Origin: Clostridiales bacterium
GTDB lineage: Bacteria > Bacillota > Clostridia > Oscillospirales > CAG-382
Direction of reading: 5' to 3'
Length of the DNA: 64,000 nucleotides
NCBI GenBank assembly: GCA_004553575.1
Contig: SFLA01000001.1
Span: 77,742-141,741 of the forward strand
The notes under the pieces are model-generated. The model was given only the letters and a program-made list of their open reading frames with translations, searched no databases and was not told the origin of the DNA. Positions 24,810 through 32,692 of the stretch are shown here, in pieces. Positions within the stretch are counted from its first letter, which is position 1, and every line of letters begins with the position of its first letter. A program made the position numbers and the translations under genes.

Positions 24810-24838
24810 ATTATAGCATTGCCCGAACGGTATGTCAA
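24810..24838 (-). promoter_or_regulatory. Perfect consensus promoter of the PqqD-radical SAM-LCP operon
   Basis: Minus strand TTGACA (24838-24833), 17-bp spacer, TATAAT (24815-24810): both hexamers and spacing are ideal. Start near 24803, with an AAGGGGG ribosome-binding site before the PqqD-like gene. Confidence 0.9.
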
Positions 24839-24875
24839 TCGGGTATCAGCCGCATATTATCGACCTTTTTTGCGC

Positions 24876-25481
24876 CTACGGCTCTGTAATGACAATAACC
24901 GTTCCGTCCTCGGCGGTTATCTCTGCCGCTTCGCCGATGAATTCGTTGCTTACTCCGACAGGATAAAGCGGAGTCAGTACCTGCCGTGGCAGCGTGTAGG
25001 AAAGGCCTTTAATCGTAACCGTTACCGGCCCCGAAAGCGCCAGCACCGACACGATTCCGCTCATACTCTCCGGAAGCACAAGGCTCCCGCGGGAAACGGC
25101 GGTCACGGTACAGCGCGTATCCCTGATTACGGCACGCACCCCTTTTTCGGAAAGGAAGCCCACCGTCTGGAGCGCCGCGACGGAATGGGAAAACCGCTTC
25201 CCGCCGAGCGCACCGAAAATATCAATCTCGTCCGCGCCTTTTCCGACAGCCAGCTTCGCGGCGGCCATAAGATCCGTGTCGTCCTTGCGAACCGGCAAAA
25301 CCGTGGCTCCCTCCGGCACATAGCCGAGCGAATCGAAATCGCCGATAATCTCGTCCGGCGCTTCGCCCATGGAGGCGAGCGCGGCGCAGCCGCTGTCGGC
25401 GGCGATAAGAATATCGTATTCGCCGCACTTTCCGAACAGAACGGGCGAAAAATCGCCCCCGCAGACTATCGCCGCACGCAT
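24876..25481 (-). CDS. thiN: Thiamine pyrophosphokinase
   Basis: Converts thiamine to thiamine diphosphate. The 201-aa protein has the family motifs: IVCGGDFSP at the N-terminus, LIAADSGCAAL, the key EIIGDFDSLG with its metal-binding Asp pair, and RKDDTDLMAAAKLA. A C-terminal thiamine-binding beta domain includes LSYTLPRQ and GVSNEFIG, equivalent to the usual GLSNE motif. It is co-transcribed with thiT under the TPP riboswitch, so uptake and activation of thiamine are regulated together. Confidence 0.95.
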   Translation of the reverse strand: MRAAIVCGGDFSPVLFGKCGEYDILIAADSGCAALASMGEAPDEIIGDFDSLGYVPEGATVLPVRKDDTDLMAAAKLAVGKGADEIDIFGALGGKRFSHSVAALQTVGFLSEKGVRAVIRDTRCTVTAVSRGSLVLPESMSGIVSVLALSGPVTVTIKGLSYTLPRQVLTPLYPVGVSNEFIGEAAEITAEDGTVIVITEP

Positions 25482-25501
25482 CCTCTCACTCCCGGAAAAT
25501 T

Positions 25502-26086
25502 TTATCCCTGTACCTCGGACGGGCCCTTAAGGTCCCCGCCGGCCATAAACTTTTTCAGCGGACGGTAAAGCAGCGCGAACACGGCAAGGGTGATTATTAT
25601 ATTCGGGCCCATATAAGCAATATTATACAGCGCCGAATAAAACCACGGCGTGGTCATGGTCATACCGAAGAAGGTTTCGGGCATATACTCCGCCCATACG
25701 GTAGCGCCGACAACATAATGAACAAGGAACCGTGCGCCGCCCGCAATAACGGTGCCGATAAACACGCCGTATTTGCGGCGGAAGCACAAGCCCGCCAGAC
25801 CGATGACCGTGAATGCCACAAGATAATCGCCCACTATCGACTGCCACGATATTGCAAAACCGCCGTCGAGCATGAACTGAAGCACGCCGAATACAAATCC
25901 GGCAGAAAGCCCGCGCCACAGACCCCAGCGCACCGCAAAGAGCACAAGCGGTACCATTGAAAGCACAACGCTTCCGCCCCACGGCATTTCCCAGAGCTTG
26001 ATGTAGCTGAGCACCTGTGCGAGAGCTACCGTCATCGCCGCTTCGCAAAGCGCGATGATGCTGTTTTTGAGTTTGCTGTTTTTCAT
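25502..26086 (-). CDS. thiT: Thiamine ECF transporter S component ThiT
   Basis: Thiamine-specific membrane subunit of a group II ECF transporter, 194 aa, six predicted membrane helices. It carries the ThiT thiamine-binding pattern near AVGATVWAEYMPETFFGMTM (the ...WAEYxP motif), and a short N-terminus MKNSKLKNSIIALCEAAMTV. The TPP riboswitch upstream makes the substrate certain. EcfA/EcfT are not in this window. The start ATG is at 26086, eight bases after GGGGAAA. Confidence 0.96.
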   Translation of the reverse strand: MKNSKLKNSIIALCEAAMTVALAQVLSYIKLWEMPWGGSVVLSMVPLVLFAVRWGLWRGLSAGFVFGVLQFMLDGGFAISWQSIVGDYLVAFTVIGLAGLCFRRKYGVFIGTVIAGGARFLVHYVVGATVWAEYMPETFFGMTMTTPWFYSALYNIAYMGPNIIITLAVFALLYRPLKKFMAGGDLKGPSEVQG

Positions 26087-26095
26087 AATAAACGA

Positions 26096-26147
26096 TTTCC
26101 CCTTTCGAAAATCACGCGGACGCGGGTCCGCCTGTGTCGGGGGGAAA
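26096..26147 (-). promoter_or_regulatory. thiT leader: possible ribosome-binding-site sequestering stem
   Basis: Minus strand TTTCCCC (26147-26141) is complementary to GGGGAAA (26102-26096), the thiT ribosome-binding region. Between them sits a small hairpin GCGGAC-ccgc-GTCCGC. The geometry fits translational control by the upstream TPP aptamer. Confidence 0.55.
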
Positions 26148-26171
26148 GCGCGCCGGAAATCCGGCTGTTTA

Positions 26172-26260
26172 TTCTCCCTGCGTCGGCATTATCCGCATCA
26201 GGTTCGTCGGGTATTTTCTCAGCCGCGCTGCACGGTAACCGTGCCCGCAGCACCCCGTTA
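26172..26260 (-). promoter_or_regulatory. TPP riboswitch (THI element)
   Basis: Minus strand reads ACGGGGTGCTGCGGGCACGG, then GCGGCTGAGAAAATACCCG, GAACCTGATGCGGATAATGC and GACGCAGGGAGAA. These are the textbook TPP aptamer blocks (GGGGTGC, CTGAGA, ACCTGAT.TGGATAATGCC, GCAGGGA). It precedes thiT and thiN. Confidence 0.97.
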
Positions 26261-26270
26261 AGTATTTGTT

Positions 26271-26978
26271 TTATTTCCGTTTATATTCAACGCGGTAATC
26301 CACGCTGACGGCAGTCTGATAGTTGCTCTTCTTGGGAGCGGATCCCGGAACGTAAGGCGGCGTATCCTGATACACCGCAGTGAGTGTCAGCGCATACGAT
26401 ACCGGGTTTCCGTCGTCCGAAACGGTGTATTCGCACACGATATCGGTAAATCTCGTCTCGTCCTCTATAACCGCGGCAAGCCCGAGCGTATGAGGAAGCC
26501 CCTCTCCGAGCAACCCATACAGTCTTTCCGACCCGGTAAAATCCTTAATATACCAGCGGTAAAGGGTACCGGAAAGAGTGTTGATTATTTCGGCGGACTT
26601 TATATCGTCGCTGCCGAACAGCAGCGGCGGGGAATATATAAGCTGAGCGCGGAATTCCTCCTCGGTCATCTCGGTTTCGGTATCGTCGGCGGTGAATACC
26701 CCGTCCGAAAATGATATTACCGAGGTTCCGAGCTTTTCGCCGTACATGGTCTGTTCGATCGTGCCGTACACGGCATACGGGCTTTCCGACACTTCGATAC
26801 CGCCCTCGGCGAAGATAATACACGCTCCGCCTGACCGTTCAATCCGCAGAGCGAACCCGTAATCGCACACGGCGGAACCGGTAAACGCTTCCGTGACCGG
26901 CGTTACGAGCCGCTCATCCACCTCGCAGGAGCAGAGCAGAAGCAGCAGCGGAAGCAGCAAAAGGGTCAGACGCCTCAA
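26271..26978 (-). CDS. Hypothetical lipoprotein at end of the DUF4340/Gld-type operon
   Basis: A 235-aa exported protein without a family I recognise. The N-terminus MRRLTLLLLPLLLLLCSCEV is a lipoprotein signal with lipobox LCSC (acylated Cys at about residue 18). The mature part is rich in Thr, Ser, Tyr and acidic residues, with alternating beta-strand-like sequence and no repeats. It overlaps the DUF4340 gene by 4 bp, so it probably serves the same ABC system as a surface component. It ends 11 bp before the TPP riboswitch. Confidence 0.8.
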   Translation of the reverse strand: MRRLTLLLLPLLLLLCSCEVDERLVTPVTEAFTGSAVCDYGFALRIERSGGACIIFAEGGIEVSESPYAVYGTIEQTMYGEKLGTSVISFSDGVFTADDTETEMTEEEFRAQLIYSPPLLFGSDDIKSAEIINTLSGTLYRWYIKDFTGSERLYGLLGEGLPHTLGLAAVIEDETRFTDIVCEYTVSDDGNPVSYALTLTAVYQDTPPYVPGSAPKKSNYQTAVSVDYRVEYKRK

Positions 26979-29461
26979 TGCGGCACCTCTTCTCCGGCAA
27001 GCAGCAGGGCGAGGTTGTTCTCTATCTTCATAATGTCGTACACAAGCGTGTAGTACTGTCCCGTTCCGTCGATCGTATAATACGCCTTGGTCGAGCTCAC
27101 ACGGTAAAAGACTATTTCGTCGGTCTTTGTCTCGCTGTGAATCTTTATCCTAAGCATCTCGCTGGTCTCGGCGTCCTCGCCGGTATATTTACCCTCGAGC
27201 GTTACATTTATTATCGAAACGTACAGATATCTGAAGTTGCGGAGATCCACGGGGTTGCCGTTGCAGGTAACGGACGAAAGCGTGCCCTCCTCCTTAACGA
27301 GATCGAAGCGGTAATCGTTGCCGTTAAAGGAAACATCTATGGCGTCAACGTCGTCAATATACATCGATATCAGGGTATGGCTGAGAAAATCCTCGGCGTC
27401 CCAGTCCATCCAGGCGGCGGTTTCGAGCGAAAGATACGCCACATACGGATTTACGTACTTGACCTCCTCGCCCTCGTGCACGGTGGTTATCATGGATGCG
27501 GCGAATCTTCCGCCGTTTTCGTCCGGATCAGACAGCAGGATATCCATATCGTAGCTGCCGTAGGTATAGTGTATCTGTATTGCCGGCTCGTCGAGCCCGT
27601 ATCGGACAAGCGTTTCTTCGTCAATGCCTATATGCTCCACCCTGTCGCCGACAAGCGCGCAGACCGAAAGCAGAAAATCGCAGTAGTTGGTCGTATCCAC
27701 ATACGCAAAATTGCGTCCCTCGGGTATGAACTCCGCAGGATTTTTCATCATCCAGAGTCCGGTGAAGGCATCGGCGGGATTGGCGTCTTTGCCGTCGGCA
27801 AGAATTCGTATCTCGTCGGTAACCACGTATTTGCCTTTTTCGACACCCTCGAAGTCCAGCCTGACATACAGCACGGGATCCTCCGAGGTAAACGACATCT
27901 CGTAAGCCCGGCAGGTGCCGTCCTTCTGCCCGGACATATCTACGGATGCGTCAACGCTGTTGAAGGTGCTTCCGTCGGTGCAGATAAGCAGCTTTACGTT
28001 GTCCGGCAGGTATGCGTCGTTGTCCTCGTCCCTTACCAGAGTGAATCTTACCTTATATTCGCCGTCCGCGGCGTACTTGCACAGCGCAATCGCTATCTTT
28101 GCGGTTTTGCCGTCATCGGTGGTGAAGGCGGCGAACGCTTCGTCCTCGGTCCAGTCGGAATAGGTTCCGCTCATACGCTTAAGATCGGTAATAAGCGTTG
28201 CCAGATCCGCGTCGCCGTATACCTTAAGATTGTTCGACGCGGATACCTTGCGCTGGAGACGTATGTTTACTGCCGTTTCGGTGTCGCGGTAATACACGGT
28301 CATCTTGTCAATTCCGTATATCTCGTTGGTGTCGGATATGGAATATACCAGATTGGCGGTAAGATAACTCTCGCCGCTGACCTCGAAGGTGGACGCAACG
28401 TCCCCCGCGAGCAGCAAATATACAAACGGCTTGTCGTCACAGCGGGCGTACTTATAGCTCCCGGAGGAATCGGTATCGCCGATAACGATTACATGGGTAT
28501 CACCGCCGGTGGTAACGACTGTCACCTTTGCGGTGCTGCCGTCACCGTCAAGTCCGTATTCCGAAAAGTCCTTCGGGTTGCTTATCTTGCTCTCGGCGCA
28601 GGTATAGGTCGAATTGACAACAAGATACGAAAACATCTCGGAGTTGAAATCGACTCCCTCGGCGTTCTCCATATAGAACGTAGAGGAATCGTAGCGGTAA
28701 ATTTTGTAGCTGCCGCTTTGGTTGGCAACGGTTATCGACTGCACGTCCGACCGCGAAATGGCAGGATACATAAACGGCTTTCCGGTCGAGGTGACCGTGT
28801 CCCCGTCGGTGTCGTAGCCGTTGAGCGCACGGAGCGGAAGGGTTATACCGTCCTTGCCGTCAAGCTTAAGCAGTGCGTTAACATACAGGCTCTCGCCGTC
28901 AAAGGCGTATTTTGTCCCGTCCGGAAGTGCGCGGAACAGCTCGTCCTCGCCGAACTCCACGCTTTCTCCGTTCATCGAAACGGTTACGAAAGCTCCGCCC
29001 TCTCCGGTTTCCACTTTAACTCTGCCCGCCTTCTCCACGGATTTCGCAAAGGTATACGCGATATATCCGTATTCGTCCTCAATCAGCTCTGCGGCAGAGG
29101 AGGAAAATGCAATGGTGCCTTTTCCGTCAAGCCCCGCTACCGCCTCCGATGCGGCGTCGGTCAGAATATAAAACTTATCGGGCTCGGTTTCGGTCTCCGG
29201 CTCGTACAGGAACAGAAAATACCCGCCGATAAGCAATACGGCAGCCAGCAGCACCGAGCCGATAACAATAAGCTTGGTCTTTATCCCTCCGCGGCGTTTT
29301 TTGCCGTCCGGCTTATCGACCTCGGCAAACGACATCATCTCGGGCGTATAGTCGCTCCCGTCGTCCTTTGCTTCGTCTGCGGCGACGGATTCGTTCTCCG
29401 CCTCGCCGTCCGGGGTATAGGTCTCGGAATCGGTGTAAATGATCTCGTTGCGTCGTTTCAT
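26975..29461 (-). CDS. DUF4340-containing membrane-anchored protein
   Basis: An 828-aa protein with an acidic cytoplasmic head of about 60 aa, one membrane helix (KTKLIVIGSVLLAAVLLIGG, about residues 60-83) and a large extracytoplasmic region. Several segments such as VEHIGIDEETLVRYGLDEPA and LDGDGSTAKVTVVTTGGDTH resemble DUF4340 repeats, which accompany Gld-type ABC exporters. It follows the GldG-like gene by 3 bp. Role is inferred to be extracytoplasmic assistance to the exporter; no catalytic motif was seen. Confidence 0.85.
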   Translation of the reverse strand: MKRRNEIIYTDSETYTPDGEAENESVAADEAKDDGSDYTPEMMSFAEVDKPDGKKRRGGIKTKLIVIGSVLLAAVLLIGGYFLFLYEPETETEPDKFYILTDAASEAVAGLDGKGTIAFSSSAAELIEDEYGYIAYTFAKSVEKAGRVKVETGEGGAFVTVSMNGESVEFGEDELFRALPDGTKYAFDGESLYVNALLKLDGKDGITLPLRALNGYDTDGDTVTSTGKPFMYPAISRSDVQSITVANQSGSYKIYRYDSSTFYMENAEGVDFNSEMFSYLVVNSTYTCAESKISNPKDFSEYGLDGDGSTAKVTVVTTGGDTHVIVIGDTDSSGSYKYARCDDKPFVYLLLAGDVASTFEVSGESYLTANLVYSISDTNEIYGIDKMTVYYRDTETAVNIRLQRKVSASNNLKVYGDADLATLITDLKRMSGTYSDWTEDEAFAAFTTDDGKTAKIAIALCKYAADGEYKVRFTLVRDEDNDAYLPDNVKLLICTDGSTFNSVDASVDMSGQKDGTCRAYEMSFTSEDPVLYVRLDFEGVEKGKYVVTDEIRILADGKDANPADAFTGLWMMKNPAEFIPEGRNFAYVDTTNYCDFLLSVCALVGDRVEHIGIDEETLVRYGLDEPAIQIHYTYGSYDMDILLSDPDENGGRFAASMITTVHEGEEVKYVNPYVAYLSLETAAWMDWDAEDFLSHTLISMYIDDVDAIDVSFNGNDYRFDLVKEEGTLSSVTCNGNPVDLRNFRYLYVSIINVTLEGKYTGEDAETSEMLRIKIHSETKTDEIVFYRVSSTKAYYTIDGTGQYYTLVYDIMKIENNLALLLAGEEVPH

Positions 29462-29464
29462 GGC

Positions 29465-30988
29465 TTACATGTGTCTCCTCTTAATGAACACGCCGATACC
29501 GAGTACCAGCACTATCGCCGGAGCGACTACTATGATAATTATCGAAAGTGTCTCGGCGGTGCCGCTTTCGAGGGTGAGCGCCGTATCCGTAAAGGTTTTA
29601 TAATCTATATCCGGAGATACCCGCTCGGTGGCCATCATACGCGCCGCCGCCTCGATTATCTCGCGGTTGCCGTAAGCCGAGGTAAGCGAATCGTTCGAAA
29701 CGAAATCGGTGCTGCCGCACAGCATGACGTATTTATAAAGCAGTGCGTTGTTTTCGCCGTAGGTGCGCCCGGTGGATATCTCGATAAGCGGATATTCACC
29801 CGCGGCACCGCCCGTTGCCGGTGTTGCGGTGGGGTATGTCTTGCAGGATACCTCGACCACCGCGCCCAGAGCCGACGACGACGAGGTAAGCCTTACCGCG
29901 TTGCCGAACACGGTCTTTGCGTCCGCGGTGAGCGTATCGTGCAGCAGATCCGCCGCGCCTCCGTCCTCGCCCGCATACTGACATATAAGCTGGTATCCGT
30001 TCGACCCGTTCATTACGGAATGCGTCGGATCGGTCAGCTTTCCGTGCGCATCATAGCCGACTCCCCACATGTCGCCGAGATACTCCTGAAGATTGGGAAG
30101 CTCCGGTGTGCCCGCGTCGACGAACACCATAAGCGACTTGTTGTCGTTAAGGAAATCGTTAATGATATCGGTTTCATCCTTGGTGTTGGGGTCGTTCGCG
30201 TCGTAGCCGACAAGATCGTACTGCGGGTCGCAGATAACCATTATGCGCGCGTTTTCAAGCGTGCGCTCAAGCTCCTCGTCGGTCAGAGTCATAAGATCCG
30301 CCGTTACGACCTCGAAGCCGGCGTCGTCGAATATAGCGGCAAGCTGTGTCGGAAAGCTCTCGCCGTGGCCGGTGGTGAACACCACGGAATAGGCCTCTTT
30401 GATCGAGCACTGAGTTATTGCCGATACCATCCGCGCCTCGCCGTTATAGGCGTAAAGCTCGCCCGTCGACTCGGCTATCATGTAAAAGGAATCGTAATTG
30501 AGCACCCTCGTGTGATATTTACCCTCTACAATAATATTGTTTGCGTTCAGGGTTGTCTGGGTATAATGCTTTATTTTATCCACATACTTCGGGTCGGTGG
30601 TGACGTCGAAGTATTCGACCGAAATATTGTCCGGGAACTTCTCGGCAAAGGCAAGCACCGTCTCGTGCACCATGCGGATATAGTTGTAGCCGCTGGTCGT
30701 AAGTGTCTCGAGCTTGTCCTGTGCACAGCAGAAATGCACCGTTACCTGAAAATCGCTGCCGAGCGATTCGAGATATTCGACGGATTCGCTGCTTATGCTG
30801 TAAAACTCCTCGTCGGTGAGGTCTATCGAGAATATATGAGTGACGTCAAACGCCGAAATAACGAGATTCAGTCCGATTATCAGCGCGACAAACACCGCGG
30901 TGAATACCACCGAAAGCGACCCGTAGCGGAAACGTCGGGAAGACAGCGCCTTTTTAAGGCTGAAGCCCGTTTTTTTGTTGTTTTCCAT
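29465..30988 (-). CDS. GldG-like ABC-exporter accessory protein
   Basis: A 507-aa protein with an N-terminal membrane helix (about residues 24-48, GSLSVVFTAVFVALIIGLNL) and a C-terminal helix (TLSIIIIVVAPAIVLVLGIG) followed by the basic end KRRHM. The central domain starts HIFSIDLTDEEFYSISSESV and has LIVFVDAGTPELP-type segments typical of the GldG/DUF4350 family (the ABC_transp_aux domain). It lies between the permease and DUF4340 genes, the usual ATPase-permease-GldG-DUF4340 order. In Bacteroidota the homologue supports gliding; in Clostridia the substrate is unknown. Confidence 0.88.
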   Translation of the reverse strand: MENNKKTGFSLKKALSSRRFRYGSLSVVFTAVFVALIIGLNLVISAFDVTHIFSIDLTDEEFYSISSESVEYLESLGSDFQVTVHFCCAQDKLETLTTSGYNYIRMVHETVLAFAEKFPDNISVEYFDVTTDPKYVDKIKHYTQTTLNANNIIVEGKYHTRVLNYDSFYMIAESTGELYAYNGEARMVSAITQCSIKEAYSVVFTTGHGESFPTQLAAIFDDAGFEVVTADLMTLTDEELERTLENARIMVICDPQYDLVGYDANDPNTKDETDIINDFLNDNKSLMVFVDAGTPELPNLQEYLGDMWGVGYDAHGKLTDPTHSVMNGSNGYQLICQYAGEDGGAADLLHDTLTADAKTVFGNAVRLTSSSSALGAVVEVSCKTYPTATPATGGAAGEYPLIEISTGRTYGENNALLYKYVMLCGSTDFVSNDSLTSAYGNREIIEAAARMMATERVSPDIDYKTFTDTALTLESGTAETLSIIIIVVAPAIVLVLGIGVFIKRRHM

Positions 30989-31001
30989 ATCCGTACCCTC
31001 C

Positions 31002-31709
31002 TCAGGACCAGCGGCGCTTTTCGTATACCCGCACCGTAAGGAACAGGAACACCGCGGCGAAGCTTATGAAGTATACGACCGCGCTGAGGTCGAGAATGCT
31101 GGAAAGGAAGGGCGAATACCGGTCGGTTATGGAGAACCACTTAATAACCACGCGCACCCATTCGACGGGTATGTTATCGGAAAGCAGACCCGCGACGAGT
31201 ATTACCATTATAAGGCCCATCGATCCGATTGCCGCGATAAGCTGGCTTTCGGTCAGCGCCGAAATAAGCAGTCCGACCGCGATAAATGCGGCACCGATAA
31301 GGAACAGGCCCAGTATATTGGCAAACAGATACGCCGCCGAAGGCTCTCCGTAAAGATACAGCAGATAGAAGTTAAAGGAATTAACGGCAAGCACCGCCGC
31401 AAACACGGTGAGCGCGGCAAGATACTTCGCCAGCACCATCGAGGTAAGCGAAACCGGCGCCGTCATAAGTAGCTGCTCTGACTTTGTGCGCCGCTCGTCC
31501 GCAAACAGCTTCATGGTGAGCAGCGGGATGAGTATGGCAAACACGAACAGCAGCATTACGAAGTACAGCGACATCGAAGAGGTGTCCGCCCGAAGCAGCA
31601 CGGTGTACGCAAAAAGCGAACCGGATACGGCAAGGAACACCCCCGCGAAGACATATCCTATGGGAGTTACGAAATAGGAGCGCAGCTCACGCTTATATAT
31701 CGCCCACAT
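31002..31709 (-). CDS. ABC-2 type permease (GldF/NosY-like)
   Basis: A 235-aa integral membrane protein with six hydrophobic segments. The start MWAIYKRELRSYFVTPIGYV is the standard ABC-2 permease N-terminus, followed by a helix with the internal FVMLLFVFAILIPLLTMKLF segment (DERR motif in MKLFADERRTKSEQ). Starts one base inside the ATPase stop, so both are coupled. Together they form the core of the exporter. Confidence 0.93.
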   Translation of the reverse strand: MWAIYKRELRSYFVTPIGYVFAGVFLAVSGSLFAYTVLLRADTSSMSLYFVMLLFVFAILIPLLTMKLFADERRTKSEQLLMTAPVSLTSMVLAKYLAALTVFAAVLAVNSFNFYLLYLYGEPSAAYLFANILGLFLIGAAFIAVGLLISALTESQLIAAIGSMGLIMVILVAGLLSDNIPVEWVRVVIKWFSITDRYSPFLSSILDLSAVVYFISFAAVFLFLTVRVYEKRRWS

Positions 31710-32689
31710 TACGCTTCACCCACCCTTCTTACCCGCTTCTGGGTCTTCTTTGCTTCCTTGTTCTTTTCCACCAGACGTATGAAAATATCCTCGAGATTGA
31801 TTTCCATTCCCTCAAGTCCGATCAGCGGCCAGCCCGCGCGGGACAGCATTCCGAACAGCGGCTTGCGGACGTCTATCTTGTCCTCGGATTCGATCATATA
31901 GCTCACCGAATCGGTGTCGCGCCTGCCGAGAACCTCGGCAAACTTCACGCCGGGAAGAGCTTTAAGCGCCTTGAGCACCTCCTGCTCCGGACCGACTATC
32001 TTTGCCACCAGTCTCCGCGATCCGTCGACCGCATTAACCAGATCCTGTGTGCGCTCGTTGGCGACTATCTCGCCCTTGTTTATAACCACTATCCTGTCGC
32101 AGACCGCCTGAACCTCGGGCAGTATATGCGTGGAAAGTATTACGGTGTGCTGCTTTCCGAGCACCCGTATAAGATTGCGTATCTCGATTATCTGCTTCGG
32201 ATCAAGACCGACCGTCGGCTCGTCGAACACCAGCACCTTCGGATTACCGACAAGCGCCTGAGCTATTCCGACTCTCTGACGGTAGCCCTTGGACAGATTG
32301 CGTATGCGGCGGTCGAAAACATCGCTTATCTTTACAACCTCGCATATTTCCTTCAGATGTCTGTCTTTCGGGACCGAGCACTTTTTAAGCTCGTACACGA
32401 AGCTAAGATATTCGCGTACGGTCATGTCCGTGTAAAGCGGCGGCTGCTCCGGCAGGAAGCCTATAAGCTTCTTCGCCTCCACGGGATGCTCGAGTATGTC
32501 GACGCCGTCGATACGGCAGGTGCCGGAGGTGGCGGAAAGGTAACCGGTCAGTATGTTCAGGGTGGTTGTCTTTCCGGCGCCGTTCGGCCCCAGAAATCCC
32601 ATTATCTCGCCCTCGTCCACGTGAAAGCTGATGCCCTTGACCGCTTCCTTGTCGCCGAAGCGCTTGTAAACGTCGCAGATTTCGATCAT
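31709..32689 (-). CDS. ABC transporter ATP-binding protein (GldA-like)
   Basis: Cytoplasmic ATPase, 326 aa. Walker A: LGPNGAGKTTTLNILTGYLS (about residues 35-54). Signature: LSKGYRQRVGIAQALVGNPK. Walker B: VLVFDEPTVGLDPKQ. The C-terminal 90 aa beyond the ATPase core, including EVLGRRDTDSVSYMIESEDK, match the GldA/NosF-type extension. It ends with a basic tail KKTQKRVRRVGEA. It starts 3 bp after aspS. Confidence 0.94.
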   Translation of the reverse strand: MIEICDVYKRFGDKEAVKGISFHVDEGEIMGFLGPNGAGKTTTLNILTGYLSATSGTCRIDGVDILEHPVEAKKLIGFLPEQPPLYTDMTVREYLSFVYELKKCSVPKDRHLKEICEVVKISDVFDRRIRNLSKGYRQRVGIAQALVGNPKVLVFDEPTVGLDPKQIIEIRNLIRVLGKQHTVILSTHILPEVQAVCDRIVVINKGEIVANERTQDLVNAVDGSRRLVAKIVGPEQEVLKALKALPGVKFAEVLGRRDTDSVSYMIESEDKIDVRKPLFGMLSRAGWPLIGLEGMEINLEDIFIRLVEKNKEAKKTQKRVRRVGEA

Positions 32690-32692
32690 CGT

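Noticed and set aside
24778..24875. Precursor peptide for the PqqD/radical SAM pair
   Set aside because: This gap holds only the promoter; no short frame with RBS on either strand in the surrounding intergenic DNA.
26978..31039. Plus-strand open frame of 1353 codons
   Set aside because: It is antisense to three well-supported genes (DUF4340, GldG-like and part of the permease) and is a shadow of GC-biased codons: no family match, Gly/Val/Tyr/His-rich composition, no convincing start.
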